Below the pieces are notes generated by a model. The model searched no databases, was not told where the DNA came from, and saw nothing but the letters and a program-made list of their open reading frames with translations. This document shows, one piece after another, positions 22,957 through 37,807 of a stretch of 64,000 bases of DNA (positions are counted from its first letter, which is position 1; each line of letters opens with the position of its first letter). Origin of the DNA: Orientallactaga sibirica (Eukaryota; Chordata; Mammalia; Rodentia; Dipodidae); assembly GCA_036365145.1 (NCBI GenBank), contig JAEOAD010000018.1, positions 13,002,501 to 13,066,500 of the forward strand. The letters run 5' to 3'. The position numbers were made by a program, and so were the translations under genes.

Positions 22957-23730
22957 TGTGAAAGTTAATCTCTGGTGGTCAACTTGATAGCATTTCAACT
23001 CACCATAAAAGCCAGTCTCTGACAATGTCTGATTAATTTTCTGGATTAGGTTAATTGAGGTATGAAGACCCACCCTAACTGTGAGCATCACCATTCCAGG
23101 GGTTGAGTCCCTGACTGAATGTTGCAGTCAGCTCCTTATTGCTGTGACAAACATCTAAGCAGACACAGTTTATGGGAGGGTCTATTTCAGGCTTACAAAA
23201 TCCAGGGGAAACTCCATCAATGGCAGTGAAGCTGGATCCCTTTCATAGATCCAAGCAGAAAGACACAACCAAATAGCCAGCACCACCAGAAAACTAAAAC
23301 TTCCAGAGCAAAAACTGCTCTGAACACATCTACTAGGGCTGGACTGAAGATTGGTCCCCAAACACAACCTAGGCTGGACTCCAGGATCTGCCAACAGTGA
23401 CACTGCCTCCTTCTAGCAGGGATCTGTCTTCTAGGAGGCTCAAGTAGGTAGTTTAATAAAAAATGACTGAGTCTATATGGCAAAACACTCAAACTATCAC
23501 ACTGAATAATAGGGAGGAAGTGATAAAGCATCAGTATTCATTGCTCTCTGCTTCTTCGCTGTAGACTGAACGTGATTGGCTATCTCAAGATCCTGTTTGC
23601 TATGCCTACCCTACCATACTAGAATGTAACTTCAAACTTCAAGTTCAAATAAGCTCTTCCTTCCTTAAGTTGCTTTGTGTTAGGTATTTGGTTACAGCAA
23701 TAATAAAATAAGTAAGACTAAATGAAATGA
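22957..23730 (+). repeat. MaLR-like LTR split by a nested antisense LTR
   Basis: The left part 22957-23122 (tgtgaaagttaatctctggt ... gagtccctgactgaatgt) and right part 23500-23730 (cactgaataatagg ... ttggttacagcaataataa) together give the same layout as the LTRs at 15163 and 17732. Confidence 0.6.
23123..23499 (-). repeat. Nested MaLR-like LTR, antisense
   Basis: On the minus strand it opens TGATAGTTTGAGTGTTTTGC and ends GGAGCTGACTGCA. It interrupts the sense LTR; 'actgaat' occurs on both sides (23114-23120 and 23501-23507). The family is inferred from the TGATAGTTTGA opening. Confidence 0.55.
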
Positions 23731-23996
23731 AAAGTATATTAAATAAATTTTTAAACAACCAATTATACAGAGAAAAGATGAGTGCATTTAAAAATACAGT
23801 AATAGACTCTATTCCAACTGAAGCAAAAAGACAAGTAGAATGAAGAGAAATGAATTAATAGAGTCTTGATGACTTGTAGTACAACACTAAAAGGAGAAAG
23901 AACACGAAAAAAACTGAGGCCATAATGGCTTTTAATCTCTAAATTGCATGAAACAATAAATGTACAAGTTCTTGAGCCTTTAGAGAAAATACAAAA

Positions 23997-23999
<3 letters not shown>

Positions 24000-24035
<36 letters not shown>
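24000..24035 (+). repeat. (CA)n microsatellite
   Basis: About 18 uninterrupted CA units. Confidence 0.95.
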
Positions 24036-24037
<2 letters not shown>

Positions 24038-24235
24038 TAGTGCATCATAATCATAGTGGTAACGGTAAAATCTTAAAAGAAGAGAAAAATGCCTGCTATG
24101 CACAGAGGTAAAAGGTAAATGTGGTTTCTGATATTTCTTTAGAAGAAAAAAAAAAAAGATTTTCAATGACATCTTGAAGTATTAAAAGAAAAATCCTTTT
24201 CAACCTATCATTCTATAAGTAGTTAAAAAAAAATC

Positions 24236-24462
24236 TGGGCTGGAGAAATGGCTTAGCAGTTAAGGCATTTGCCTGCGAAGCCAAAGGATCCTGGTTCGAT
24301 TCTCCAGGACCTACGTAAGCCAGATGCACAAGGGGCACATGTATCTGGAGTTCGTTTCAGTGGCTAGAGGCCCTGGAATGCCCATTCTCTCTCTGTCTGC
24401 CTCTCTTCTATCTCTCCCTCTGCTTGCAAATACATAAATAATTAATTAATTAAAAATATTTT
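24236..24462 (+). repeat. Jerboa-type B2-superfamily SINE
   Basis: Sense copy, full block order, AT-rich tail. 'aaaaatct'-like repeats flank it. Confidence 0.88.
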
Positions 24463-24489
24463 TTAAAAATCTGTAAAAATAAATGTAAA

Positions 24490-24650
24490 AGACAGGCGTG
24501 GTGGTGCACACCTTTAATTCTAGCACTGGAGAGGCAGAAGTAGGAGGATCGCTGAGAGTTTAAGGCCACCCTGAGACTACATAATAAATTCTAGGTCAGC
24601 CTGAAATAGAGTGAGACCCTATCTTGGAAAACCAAAAAATATATATAAAT
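24490..24650 (+). repeat. B1 SINE
   Basis: gacaggcgtggtggtgcaca ... gtgagaccctatcttgg followed by an A/AT-rich tail. Confidence 0.9.
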
Positions 24651-24709
24651 AAAAACATAAAGGCAAAAAAGGGGAGAGAGAATTTTCTATTAACAGAAAT
24701 ACACTACCA

Positions 24710-24945
24710 AAAATGTTGGCAGGGCCTGGTGGGACAGGCCTATAACTTAGCTACCTGGGAGGTTTAGGCAGTAGAATCACAAGTCCAAGAGCTACCAACA
24801 TTAGAGAGTTCAAGGTAGCCACTCGGTAAGATCCTATCTCAAAATAAAGAGTAGCAAGAGTGCTGGGGATATAATTCAGTGGTAGAGTACTTGCCTAGCA
24901 AATTCCTTAGATTCAATACCCAGAACCAAGGGGAAAAAGAAAGAG
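24710..24945 (+). repeat. B4-type composite SINE (B1-like plus ID tail)
   Basis: A diverged B1-like body (ggcctggtgggacaggccta ... aagatcctatctc) joins an ID element (gtgctggggatataattcag ... tggtagagtacttgcctagc) with a purine-rich tail. This B1+ID fusion is the known B4/ID_B1 design. Confidence 0.8.
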
Positions 24946-25441
24946 AAAGAGAAAGAAAAGACAAGAAAATGTAAGTTACAGGCAGTTCATCTGCAAAGGA
25001 AAATAAAACTATATGGGCCCTGAGTCTATCAGTCATTTAAAAGAATATTATATCAGTACCAAGTCATCAGTCATGAAGAATGCAGACCTGGTACATACAA
25101 GCGGAAATACAAAAGACTTTTTTTGTTTAAAAATTTCCCTCTTTGAGCAAATGTAAAACAATGTACCCTGGAATTCATAGCTTGTGTGAGGTAAAATGTT
25201 TGATAACAAATGTAGAGAGGATAGGGAGGGAGAACTGGAAAGCATCATTGTGATCTGCACATGTGAAGGAATATGATGCTATTTGAAGAAGACAGTGATC
25301 CTTTAGAGATGCAGAGTGTCAGTCTCTGAGCAAACACCAGCCTTCCTTCTGCTATGAAGGGCCAAAGGTAGTAAGTCAATGGTGGAGAGAAAAAAAAACA
25401 AAATGCCAAAAATACTAATAAATCAAAAATAAGAAAAATCA

Positions 25442-25689
25442 GGGCTGGAGAGATGGCTTAGCAGTTAAGGTATTTGCCTGCAAACCCTAAGACCTCACAT
25501 GGTGGTGCATGCATTTGTAGTTTGCAGTGGCTAGAGGCCCTGGCACGCCCATTCCCACTCTCTCTCTATTTATCTCTCTCCTTCCCTCTGTCTTAAATTA
25601 AAATTAATTAATTAATTAAATTAATAAATTTTAATTAATAAATTATTAATAAAATTAATAATTAATAAAATCTAATGTAAAATTTTTTA
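25442..25689 (+). repeat. Jerboa-type B2-superfamily SINE with perfect 17-bp duplication
   Basis: Sense copy lacking part of the core (B-box to agatgcac region deleted), with a long TTAA-rich tail. It is flanked by aaaaataagaaaaatca at 25425-25441 and 25690-25706. Confidence 0.92.
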
Positions 25690-26741
25690 AAAAATAAGAA
25701 AAATCAGTGAAAGCAATTAACAAATGTAACAATAGACTAGATAGTAGATTTAATCATTGAATTAAGTATAAATGATCTGACTGTCCCTCAGAGACAGAGA
25801 TAGTCAAATTGCATAACAAATAAGATTCAACTATACCACATAAACACTGCAGTAAATATGGGACAAATTTCTTTGGTCTTCCATAAAGCCACTCATTATC
25901 CTGCACTAAATTACTTTTGTGCCTTAACTGTCCAAATGGATTTGTGAGTCACATCACCAGGAATCCTAAGTGGTACAAATGAGTCATGGAACGCACAAGT
26001 GTTTAGCACATCTAGAGAGAGCTCTGTAAATCTTCATTTCCACCCTGTCCCTAACAACCACTGTTGCAAGTATTAATTACAGGATGTTCATTCTGTTCTG
26101 TCTTTCAAGATTAGATGACAAATATCCTATACTCCTGAGGCCAAAAAAGACATACAAGTCCCCTGGGCCAACTCCAGCCCACCTCTTGTGTGTTTGTAGG
26201 TGAGGGTAGCATTCAGGATGTGCAATCTAAGCACAGTAAAGGTTTACCAGAAATAGAACAACTCCAACACTAATGGGAAAGCAGTGGTGTCTTCTTTTAG
26301 TGCATAAACCCTGCATTAGTGACCTCTTCATGGCTTTGCCTTTCCCCAGCTTACATGGCCTCGTTTATATCATTTATGTTCTGTTTCTAGATATAAGCAG
26401 AAAGTTAAATGAAACCACTAACTAAATGCAGTTTGTTTCAGTGGGATTCATTTCTCAAATGGATTCATGCCCTGACTAAGGCTGAAGTGAATTTTTTTTA
26501 CCCTGAGAGTCAGATTTGCCCATCAGGTTACCAGGCAACCTGCCGCTTCAGAGAGTGACTATCCCTCTTGTTGATTATGGCTCAGGATGGAGTGTTAGTC
26601 AGTTGTCTGAAGATGGGATTTGTGCAACTTGCACAGCTCATAGGGATAAAAATGCTTTCAATACAATTGTCTGCTCCATGTGCAGGTAGAGTACAACAGG
26701 TTTTGGTGCCAGGCTTAGATTTGATTTGCAGCTCCAGGACC

Positions 26742-26895
26742 CACTATTCCAGGTGACTTTGTACACTGTGCCTTTGGACTCAGTTTCCTCAACTCTAATA
26801 TGGAGATATGAACACCTATTTAGTAATATTGTTGGAAGGATCCAAAGTGCTTGTAAAATACAATGGGCTCTAGATAATATTTTACTTCATGTGTC
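26742..26895 (-). repeat. MIR SINE relic
   Basis: 'ctttggactcagtttcctca...ctaatatggagatatgaac...' is the reverse-complemented MIR core with the expected cttgtaaaata block. Confidence 0.65.
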
Positions 26896-27144
26896 ACTCA
26901 AAACACCTAGTAACTAAAAATGGCTGATGTATATTGAACTTTACGCACTACACACCTAGTTAAGGGTTGATATGTAACCATATTTAGTCTGATATTTAGT
27001 GTGTGTAGCAAGTCCTCCCAAAGCATTTATCCCTGTTTTAGAATTCAGCCTTTGGGGAAGTTAAGGGATCTGTATGGTCACAGAGACTATGAAAGAATCA
27101 AGATTGAGGCCTGGAGAAGTTTAGCCTGGCTCTCTGATGAATTT

Positions 27145-27205
27145 ATGTATTTTTACTCAGTATTCACTGAGTACTTACTACTCTTAACTGCCACACAAAA
27201 CTGTG
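27145..27205 (+). repeat. MIR fragment
   Basis: 'tcagtattcactgagtacttactactc' resembles the MIR 5' core. Very short. Confidence 0.4.
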
Positions 27206-27324
27206 TCCTGAACTGACACATGATTAACTTTCAGTGAACACTAATACTCACTGATGGCATTTCTTGTATCATAATGACATCTTCTTATAATCAAAATATC
27301 CATCCATGTTCATAATAATATTGA

Positions 27325-27485
27325 ACAGGGTGTGGTGACACAGGCATTTAATCCAAGCACTTGGGAGGCAGAGGTAGGGGATCACTGAGTTCAAAGGACA
27401 GCCTGGGACTGCAGAATGAGTTCTAGGTCAACCTAGGCTAGAGTGAGACCCTACCTTCAAAAACCAACCAAACAAACTAAAAAAT
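27325..27485 (+). repeat. B1 SINE
   Basis: agggtgtggtgacacaggca ... agtgagaccctaccttc with an AAAC-rich tail. Confidence 0.88.
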
Positions 27486-27509
27486 AATATTGATTTATAC
27501 TTCCTTCAT

Positions 27510-27600
27510 TTTTATGATGTAGGGTAGCCTAGGCTGGCTCAAACTCATCATCTTCTTGTCTTAGACTCCTGAGTACTGGGGACTTCTTCATTACTTTCTT
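27510..27600 (-). repeat. B1 fragment, antisense
   Basis: 'gtagggtagcctaggctggctcaaactcat...cctgagtactgggg' is a reverse-complemented B1 lacking its 5' end. Confidence 0.6.
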
Positions 27601-27784
27601 TTCACAGGTGTGATCTACTTTTCCCAGCCAGAAGGAGAGAGGACACTCCCATGCCTTCTCTGCAGAAAGATATCCCATCTGGATGGGCGGTGAACCTAAC
27701 ACACAAACACTGAAAATATTCCCTGAATATCGGCCGGTGACCAGATTCTACTCAGAGCCATTTGGTCCAGGTTATAGGAGATGC

Positions 27785-27965
27785 TTTGTTCCCTCCACCA
27801 ACCCCTCATTCAATCATCACAGTACTCAGAGAGGTTTGGTTACCAGTGCCCAATTTACCAATGAGGAATCTGAGGCATGCGTAACTTCTGGGGATAGGGG
27901 CAGTTAAATAACTTCCTGTCAGTAGGAGATTAGGTATTTGAGTACAGGCAGTCTTGGAGGCCTGA
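27785..27965 (+). repeat. MIR SINE relic
   Basis: 'cattcaatcatcacagtact...caatttaccaatgaggaatctgaggca...' is the MIR core in sense orientation. Confidence 0.65.
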
Positions 27966-27989
27966 TATTTCAGTTGGTAGAATTTCTCG

Positions 27990-28091
27990 CCCCACTATGT
28001 GCATCTGGTTTATGTGGGTTCTGGGGAAATTGAACCTGGATCCTTGGACTTCATGGGCAAGTGTTTTAATCACTAAGCCATTTCTCCAGCA
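27990..28091 (-). repeat. Truncated B2-superfamily SINE
   Basis: Antisense copy containing only the head half (gtgcatctggtttatgtggg ... taagccatttctccagc). Confidence 0.8.
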
Positions 28092-28279
28092 CTTTCTCTG
28101 TTTTTGTTGTGACAGTAGAGTTGAATTTCCTTAAGCTAAATGCTCATATGACACAATCCCACCTCCAGTCAACAATTCCAGAACTTAGTGCCCATAGTCT
28201 TAGGTGTGTCTCCCTATCTCCTCCAACCCTGAAGATGGATAGGGACTCTTCTCTTAATCTGTCTGTTCTCAGAGATCTA

Positions 28280-28618
<339 letters not shown>

Positions 28619-29010
28619 CTATAAATGGAAACAGAACCTTGTAAAATTCCTTGGGAGAATTGAGGTGTACTTCTCTTTTACACAAAATTTATATACTGAC
28701 TTTACAGCAAGTATCAGAAAATACATCTTTACAAGATTATATATTTTATTTTATATTTGAAAGATAGTACATATTATCACCATTGGAAGAGGGATCTGGG
28801 GAAAATGTAATAGGATCTAAGAACTGGCTAGTTTCCTAGAGGAATTAAAAGCAGAAATCTGCAACATTCTCACTCTTCTAGTCTTGAATGACATGGGGCT
28901 GGCAGGTAGCTGGTAGGGTCCGAGGTTCCAAGTGTTATAGGAGAATGGCCTCTATCTGAAGCTCATGTTATCTTCTTGAGACTTTTCCACCCCAGGGCAG
29001 GTCAGATTAC
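28619..29010 (-). other. FAM184B: FAM184B intron 4 (392 bp)
   Basis: A short intron with GT at 29010-29009 and AG at 28620-28619 on the minus strand. It carries no recognisable repeat. Confidence 0.85.
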
Positions 29011-29138
29011 CTGTACTTCTGAGCCTCGTTTAGTGTAGGGACACTCCTTGGGAATGCCTTGCTCCTGCTGATGATGAAAACTATGGGTTTCCAGGTCATT
29101 TGCTTCCCCTGGGACTTCATTCTCAGTCTTTGTGTCAT
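29011..29138 (-). CDS. FAM184B: FAM184B internal exon (provisionally exon 4), 128 nt
   Basis: The acceptor is ctttcag|ATGACAC and the donor is GTACAG|GTAATC. The first two bases complete an Asp codon with the previous exon's last G; 42 full codons follow and the exon ends in phase 0. The product (ENEVPGEANDLETHSFHHQQ, then EQGIPKECPYTKRGSEVQ) is a non-heptad linker between coiled-coil blocks. It was assigned by splice phase plus resemblance to the 'NDLEAGNLHPQQDQ...KECP' stretch remembered for the human protein. It has no long open frame of its own, so an ORF scan alone would miss it. Confidence 0.88.
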
Positions 29139-30374
<1,236 letters not shown>

Positions 30375-30504
30375 CTAATCAGAAGGAGAGACCATGTTGA
30401 GTGCCCATCACAGTTAGGGGATCTGAAAGCTGGGCAAGGAGCACAGTAAGAGCCCTGAGGCTCTGGGCTTAGTGGCTTATCAAACCCCTACTCATGCTCC
30501 CATG

Positions 30505-30590
30505 ACAGCGTGGCCTTGGGCAGGTTATTGAATCTTTCTCCAGTGAGGATGGATGTAGTTCTGGAAATGTTAGTTACTACTGTTCCTTTT
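30505..30590 (-). repeat. MIR fragment
   Basis: 'gtggccttgggcaggttattgaatctttctcc' is the reverse MIR core. Confidence 0.55.
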
Positions 30591-30774
30591 AGGGATGGGG
30601 CTTTTGTGCTTTCGCAGGGCTCACATAACGGATTCATCAGTGAACACATGTGCCCTAGAGATTTTAGGGGAGGCAAGTAGTTATGGAATGAGCACATAAA
30701 ATTAGAGTAATTTTGAATTGTGCTGGTCTGAGTTGTGAAATGTGTTATTGCATGGCCAGTGGGTCAGATTTTAA

Positions 30775-30970
30775 AAACTATTTTTATTTATTTGAGAGAG
30801 AGAAAAAGAAGCAGAGATAGAGAGAATGGGCATGCCAGAGCCACCAGCCACTGCAAACGAACTCCAGATGCATGTGCTGCCTTGTGCAACTGATTTATGT
30901 GGGTCCTGGGAATCGAACTTAGGTCCTTTGGCTTTGCAAGCAAGTCCCTTAACTGCTAAGCCATTTCCCC
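30775..30970 (-). repeat. Jerboa-type B2-superfamily SINE with 17-bp duplication
   Basis: Antisense copy, flanked by agtgggtcagattttaa (30758-30774) and agtgggccagattttaa (30971-30987). It lies inside FAM184B intron 2. Confidence 0.92.
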
Positions 30971-31101
30971 AGTGGGCCAGATTTTAAGCTGCTCATTGTC
31001 AGACATGTCTTCTCATCTATACACTGTAAGTCTCTCAGCTCCCTGGGGCTAGGGCTGAGTTTAGCTCCCCTACACCTCTTACCAGGGTCTAGCCCATGCT
31101 A

Positions 31102-32187
<1,086 letters not shown>

Positions 32188-33526
32188 TCAGACGGAGTGA
32201 GATTCTGTAAGGAACTTCCCGAGGCTAGCCGAAATCCAGGAAGGTTTTAATACAAGTGTGGTGTGGCTTTGGTATTCTCAAGAAAGAATGAGGTATTTGG
32301 TATTCTCAAAAAAGAAGAGCATCAAACAATGGTGCTGAGTTGGATAAAGGAGGACGCATAGGAGGCCTGAGGAGTGAGAAACTGTGAAGTGTTTTTAGAA
32401 ACAAGAAAGTGATCAGTCTAAAATGCAGAGCAGCAAGGAAGGCTGCTTTTAATTACACTTTGTTCTTTTCATCAGCTGGTTTCATCAGAATTAGTTCCAG
32501 GCAGGATGCATCTAGAGCTGGGGTTTCACCTGGTAAGTGTGGCAGAGGAAGAGAAGGTGGAGGCAGTGAAAGTATTTTCAAAAGTGGATGAGCTGTATGG
32601 AGCACAAGCCTGTTGTTGTTGTTTTTGTTTTTTTGTTTTTTCCCCTGACAACATAATCAAGGGTTTGGCAAAAGAACAGAGGCAGGAAGAAAAGGTCAAC
32701 CTCAAGTGGACCAAAGGGCTAGGTGAGCCCTTCATAAGACATTCTCACTGCTAATGATGTAAGTGAAGCCAGGCCAGTGGCAAGGATGGAGTCAGATGTC
32801 AATCACTATCGGCTCCCATGGGTATTAGGTAAGACCTCCCTGGAGCCTTCCCCAACCCTCAGAGACCACATCAAGACCCCATGGGAAGAATTTTTACCCT
32901 TGGTGGGTTGTAGATCTCTCTTATGGATCTGTCTACTGACTTAGACTATCACATCATTGTCAAATTTCTGCTAGTGCTTCACCTATAGTTTCTAAATTGT
33001 GACCCTGTTCCCTCAAGTTCCTTGGAAGTTGGGTGTGATTTCAGGGGGCCTGGCTAAATAGGTTAGGGATCCTCTCTTCAGCCAGAGAAGAACACTCTTC
33101 AGAGGAAAGCTAAGCTCAGAATGGAAGGCATCTGAGACCTGAATGACCCAGAAGGGTCACCTATCCACTAGAAATACTGGACATGAGCCAGAAATGAACT
33201 GTTGTATTGAGTCTCTGGCCTCCTAGTATTTGTCTGTTATAGCACCTACTAGCTACCCTAATGAATCAGAGATCCCAAGCCTGCCTCTGATTTGGTTATT
33301 CACTACAGAACTCACACAGCCCAGTATATATTCATACTCATGACTGGTTTGGGACACAAAGGACCCAAAGCAAAATCAGTTAAGAGAACAGAAACATGGG
33401 GTGAAATCTGAAGGGCAAGTTTCCAAGAGTCCCCTCTCAGTGGAACTAATTCACCAGTGAGAAGTTGTGACAACATATGTGAAATATTGTCCATCAAGGA
33501 AGCTTATTAAAGACTTAGCACCTAAG

Positions 33527-34215
33527 CCAACTGGTGCAATGCTGGCTTATCTGCTGCTGGGGGTTGGGGGACCATCTGCTCTCTGATTGGACTTGAGGCC
33601 TGTTCCATGGGAAGGAATTTATGCCTGGTATTGAGAACCTAGTCAAAAGCCTGTGTCTGGGGAGGTCAAAAGCTCTAGGGGAAAAACAACTGTTTTCTGA
33701 CTAAATGAATATATTATTCACACCAAACACTTATGCTTATACACATATATTAATGCTACTCTTACTTTTGGTTAGAGAAGTTTCTCTTTGCAGATGATGG
33801 TGACTACTTGGGAGATTCAAAACTCATCAAAGTGCTGAGAAGTGACAGTGAAGTGTTCAGCATTAAGTGAGACATCTCTGTCAACCCTCCAAGATTCAGA
33901 GACCATTGTGGAAAAGGTGGCAGAAAGAATGTAAGAGCCAAATGAAGGGGAGGAGTGCTTTGCAATACTGTCTTCCAGACACAAAGTGTCATTCATAATC
34001 TCACAGTGGCTGATTGTACCTGCATAAGACATGCATAATAGGAGGAAAAAATAATAACATCAAAATAGAACAGGTACTAGTTGAAAAGAAGAAGGTATTT
34101 AGTGGAGGGGCAAAGGAAGATGGTGGGAGGGGATTGTGGTATATTGTGTATGTGTATGGTATATGATTATGGTTTATTTTGTTTGTATGGAAATTTTCAG
34201 TAAAAAGTTTTTTAG
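33527..34215 (+). mobile_element. 5'-truncated L1, 3' UTR only (689 bp)
   Basis: It is homologous along its length to 55700-56369, the 3' UTR of the near full-length L1: 'ccatctgctctctgattgg', 'aatttatgcctggtattgag', 'gtggcagaaagaatgtaaga', 'cataataggaggaaaaaat', G-rich tract, 'cagtaaaaag'. It is flanked by aaagacttagcac[c/c][t/c]aag at 33509-33526 and 34216-34233 (17/18), a normal retrotransposition duplication. Confidence 0.88.
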
Positions 34216-34234
34216 AAAGACTTAGCACCCAAGT

Positions 34235-34444
34235 TTTTAAAAAATATTTAATTAATTTATTTAAAAGCAGAGAGATATGGACACACACACAGAGAATTGC
34301 ATGCTAAGGCCTAAAGCCACTGAAAATGAACTGCAGATGCATATGCCTTTTTGTGCATCTGGCTTTTTTTGGTACTGGGGAATCCAACCCAGATTGTTAG
34401 GATCTGTAGGAAAGCACCTTAACCACTGAGCAATCTCTCCTTCA
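34235..34444 (-). repeat. Jerboa-type B2-superfamily SINE
   Basis: Antisense copy abutting the L1 3' duplication; diverged core (ttgtgcatctggcttttttt ... gagcaatctctcc). Confidence 0.82.
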
Positions 34445-34634
34445 CCTAAGATTTTTACTAAACCTGTTCAATTAAGCAACATCTACTTGACATGAATAAA
34501 AGAACTTTCAGAAGGAAAGTAGGTGTTCAGAAAAATGGCATTTGCACATTTTTGGTGTAGTGAACAACTTTTATAAATCTTCAGAGTAAGACTCCTCTGG
34601 AAATTGGATAATGTCCTAGGTGCTAGCTGATGGG

Positions 34635-35031
34635 TTCTATCAGTTACTTTTTCCTTGCTGGGACAAGGCCCAGACCAGAAGCAGCTTAAGGAAGGAAAAG
34701 ATTTATTTTGGGCTTAGTTTTAAGAAGAAGTCTATCAGAGCAGGGAAGGCATGGCAGAGCAGGAAATCAGAGCCACACTGTTACATCTTCAGGAAAGAGA
34801 AAGAGAGAGAGGGGAGAGACAGAGAAGAAGGGAAGAAGAAGGGAGGGAAGGAGAGAGAGAAAGAGAAAGAGAGAGAGAGGGAGGGAGAGAGAAACAGCAA
34901 TGGGATTGGACTATAAAACCTCAATGTGTACCCAATGACATACTTCAACTTTCCAGAACAGGGCTACCAACTAGGATTAAGTATTCAAACACATGAGTCT
35001 ATGGGGGACATTTTACATTCAAACCACCATA
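34635..35031 (-). repeat. ORR1/MT-like MaLR LTR with GA-rich expansion
   Basis: On the minus strand it opens tatggtggtttgaatgtaaa, then atgtcccccatagactca and tttatagtccaatccc. A purine-only stretch (about 34793-34893) has expanded inside it. Non-coding. Confidence 0.65.
34793..34893 (+). repeat. Low-complexity GA-rich tract
   Basis: About 100 bases almost purely of G and A. Open frames through it encode only low-complexity Arg/Glu peptides. Confidence 0.9.
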
Positions 35032-36044
35032 GATGTAAACCTTGCAAGCAATGTGTTTACAAAAATAAGCAGCTTCAAGTCTGCTACATTAACTCTTTTT
35101 TTTGTACACTTAATACCTAATAAATGGTAGGAAAAGAGTGACCTTTTTCTCTTTAGTAGAGTCAAGTTTGTGCCATGAGACAAATATTAACATAAATGGG
35201 GGGTTTCTCACATTGAAGAACACAACATCCTTGTAGATTATTCAATGGCAGTTACCTTGGCGAGTCCATTCACAATAACATAAACTATACACAGATGTTG
35301 GTGATGATCTGGGGATTCCTTTAATTATAGACTAGAAAACAGTTGAATATCTGATATATCCATGAGAGCAACCAATGAAAGAAAGAACTGAAATGTCTCT
35401 CCAGTTTGAATAAGAACCAGAGTGCCTTGAGTGGTGTCCTAAAGCCTTCATCTTTTTCAAGCATGTTCACATGAGTTTTCTTTGTGATATGAATACTGTT
35501 CTATGTGCCCACTCCAAGATAACACAGGATCATATTTCAGGTTAGGGGTAGTAGAGTGGGCCCTATACTATGTGCACAGTTGTCTCAGAGCAGTTGGACA
35601 GGCTCACAATAATCCTAGATCCCTAATCCAAAGATCTCAAGCAATTCTAGCATGGGTCTTTCCAAACTGTTCTGTTGGTTACACAGCTCCTGACTTTCCA
35701 AGGATGCTATATCATTATCTCCTGCTATTTTTTATCCCACCTTGCCTAGAAAGCTACCCACATACCCTACCAGCAACAGTGTAGTCATAAACAAGAAAGC
35801 TTATTATATTATGCTATATTATACTTTATAAATTTCATTCTTATTGTGTTATGTCTTGTTAAATACTAATTCATATTCAAGATTTCTGATCTCATGTGTA
35901 TTCTCCATCTGAAACCAACCAATTGATTTCTTTCATTATAATTCTATACTCTTTTTCTCTATATGGGTTGTTTTGATTTTCCATCATGTTTCTTATGATT
36001 TCATTCATAATTCTTAGTCTGCTCATGCTCTTCTAGCATATAGT

Positions 36045-36252
36045 GTTGTTTTTGGTTTATTTTATTTTATTTTATTTAAGAGAGAGAGAGAGAGAGAAAA
36101 TGGGTATATTAGGGCTTCCAGCCACTGAAAATGAACTCCAGACACATGTGCCACCTTGTGCATCTGGTTTATGTGGGTACTGGGGGAATCAAATCTGGGT
36201 CCTTATGCTTTGCAGGTAAATGCCTTAACTGCTAAGCCATCTCTCCAGCCCT
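36045..36252 (-). repeat. Jerboa-type B2-superfamily SINE
   Basis: Antisense copy: (TTTTA)n, (GA)n, ccagccactgaaaatgaact, cttaactgctaagccatctc, tccagccc. Confidence 0.88.
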
Positions 36253-36867
36253 GTTTTGCTTTTTCTAGGAGTGAATAAGACTTTGGACTCTAGAGCTGAA
36301 GTCCTGTTTTCCCTGACTTCTAGATGGAGAGCTTGAGCAGATGGTCAACACTTATGGAGTTTGGTACCACACAAGTAAAGTGGAAGAATAATATTATCAA
36401 CCTCCTGGTGTTGTACTAGTGCTAGTGGGATAATACACAGGAACATCAGATGTCCAGCAATGAATGACACAATGAATGCTACCATCTATCCAGAGGACAA
36501 AGACAAGGAGTCTTACTTATGTGCTTGGAAAATGCCAGCATAATTGGTAGAATTTAGTCAGTATTCAGAGCAGAATCCAGACTACTGTGGTTACAGTCCG
36601 AAGTGTGGGGAAGGGGAGATCATGATTTGTGCTATTCTTTCCAAAAAAATCACCCATGAAGTAGACAGGTAAAGAAAAAGTAGATGACTAGGTGGTTATA
36701 CAGGACCATGCTGGAGCAGGGAGTGAAAGTAGGTGGTGACTACAAAAAGCCAATGAGAAAAGTTTAGAGGGATGAAATTAAAGAAAAATGGTATAACTCA
36801 AGGTAAATGGGGTTTAATTTAAATGAGAAAAATCACAAGGAATTTCACTTCGTTTACACAGTACCAC

Positions 36868-37258
36868 TTACCTCCTATCTGAGTCTGTGCTGCAGAACAA
36901 AAATACCATAGCCTGAGTAGTTTATAAATAACATTTATTTCACAGCTCTGGAGGCTGGGAAGTCCCAGGTCAAGGTGCCAGTAGATTCAGTGTCCAGCAA
37001 GGACTTGCTCTCTGCTTCCACGATGGTCCCTTATTGTGATGTGTTTTCATGGCAGAAAGAACAAATGTTTGTTCTCACATGGTGGAAGGACAAACAGAGT
37101 CAAACAGGCTCCCTCAATCCCTTTTATAAAAGGAATAATCCTATCCTTGAGGGTGGAGTCCTCATGACATAATAACTTTGTGAGGTCCCTCCCTCTTAAT
37201 GTGACCACATTTCAGATTCAACATGAATCTTGGAGAGAAAAACATTTAAGTTATCAAA
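36868..37258 (-). repeat. MST/MLT1-type MaLR LTR
   Basis: Reverse orientation of a consensus I know well: 'taccatagcctgagtagtttataaa', 'ctggaggctgggaagtccc', 'aaggtgccagtagattcagtg', 'ttttataaaaggaataatcc', 'gggtggagtcctcatgacat', 'gaccacatttcagattcaac'. Old, solo. Confidence 0.8.
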
Positions 37259-37419
37259 GTAAATAACAAAAAGTTATCACATTCTTCTGTTTTCTTGGGG
37301 CACTTTGGACCATTCAGAAAAAGCTGTTCGGACCTTTTAATTGATATGTAGGTATTAGAAACTGAACTAATATCAGAGCTTCTTCATAGCAGGGAGTTCA
37401 GCTTTTGCTTCTTTTTCTT

Positions 37420-37556
37420 TTCTACAAAAGGTCTCTTGTTAGCTCAGGCTGGCTTAGAACTCCCTAGTAACTGAGGATGACCTTGAGTTTTTGATCCTCT
37501 TGTTTCCATCTCCCAAATGCTAGGATTTCAGGTTGTACCATTGTGCCTAGCTTCAG
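37420..37556 (-). repeat. Diverged B1 SINE
   Basis: 'aggtctcttgttagctcagg...ctcccaaatgctaggatttc...accattgtgcctagc' is a reverse-complemented B1. Confidence 0.72.
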
Positions 37557-37807
37557 CTAATATATGTTGTAGTTCCCCGCACCTAGTGCAGTGCTTGGCT
37601 TGATACAGATTGTACTACTGGACTGAAGACTATGTAAAGGTAGGAAACATTGAATGAATGAACAGAATTCCAGAAAGGAGATGTTTAGGAGATGTAGGAT
37701 CTCACAATAAGTGGAGAGGAATGATGATGAAGAGTTTACTGCATGAATGCAGATCCTATTTGTCATTGTATGGATGCCATACAATGATGCACTGAGATGC
37801 TATTTGC

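Noticed and set aside
24862..24935. tRNA-like sequence with A and B boxes
   Set aside because: It is the ID portion of a B4 SINE, not a tRNA gene; no acceptor-stem pairing is evident.
35503..35784. 93-codon plus-strand open frame in intron 1
   Set aside because: No family resemblance, no splice context and no nearby promoter signal.
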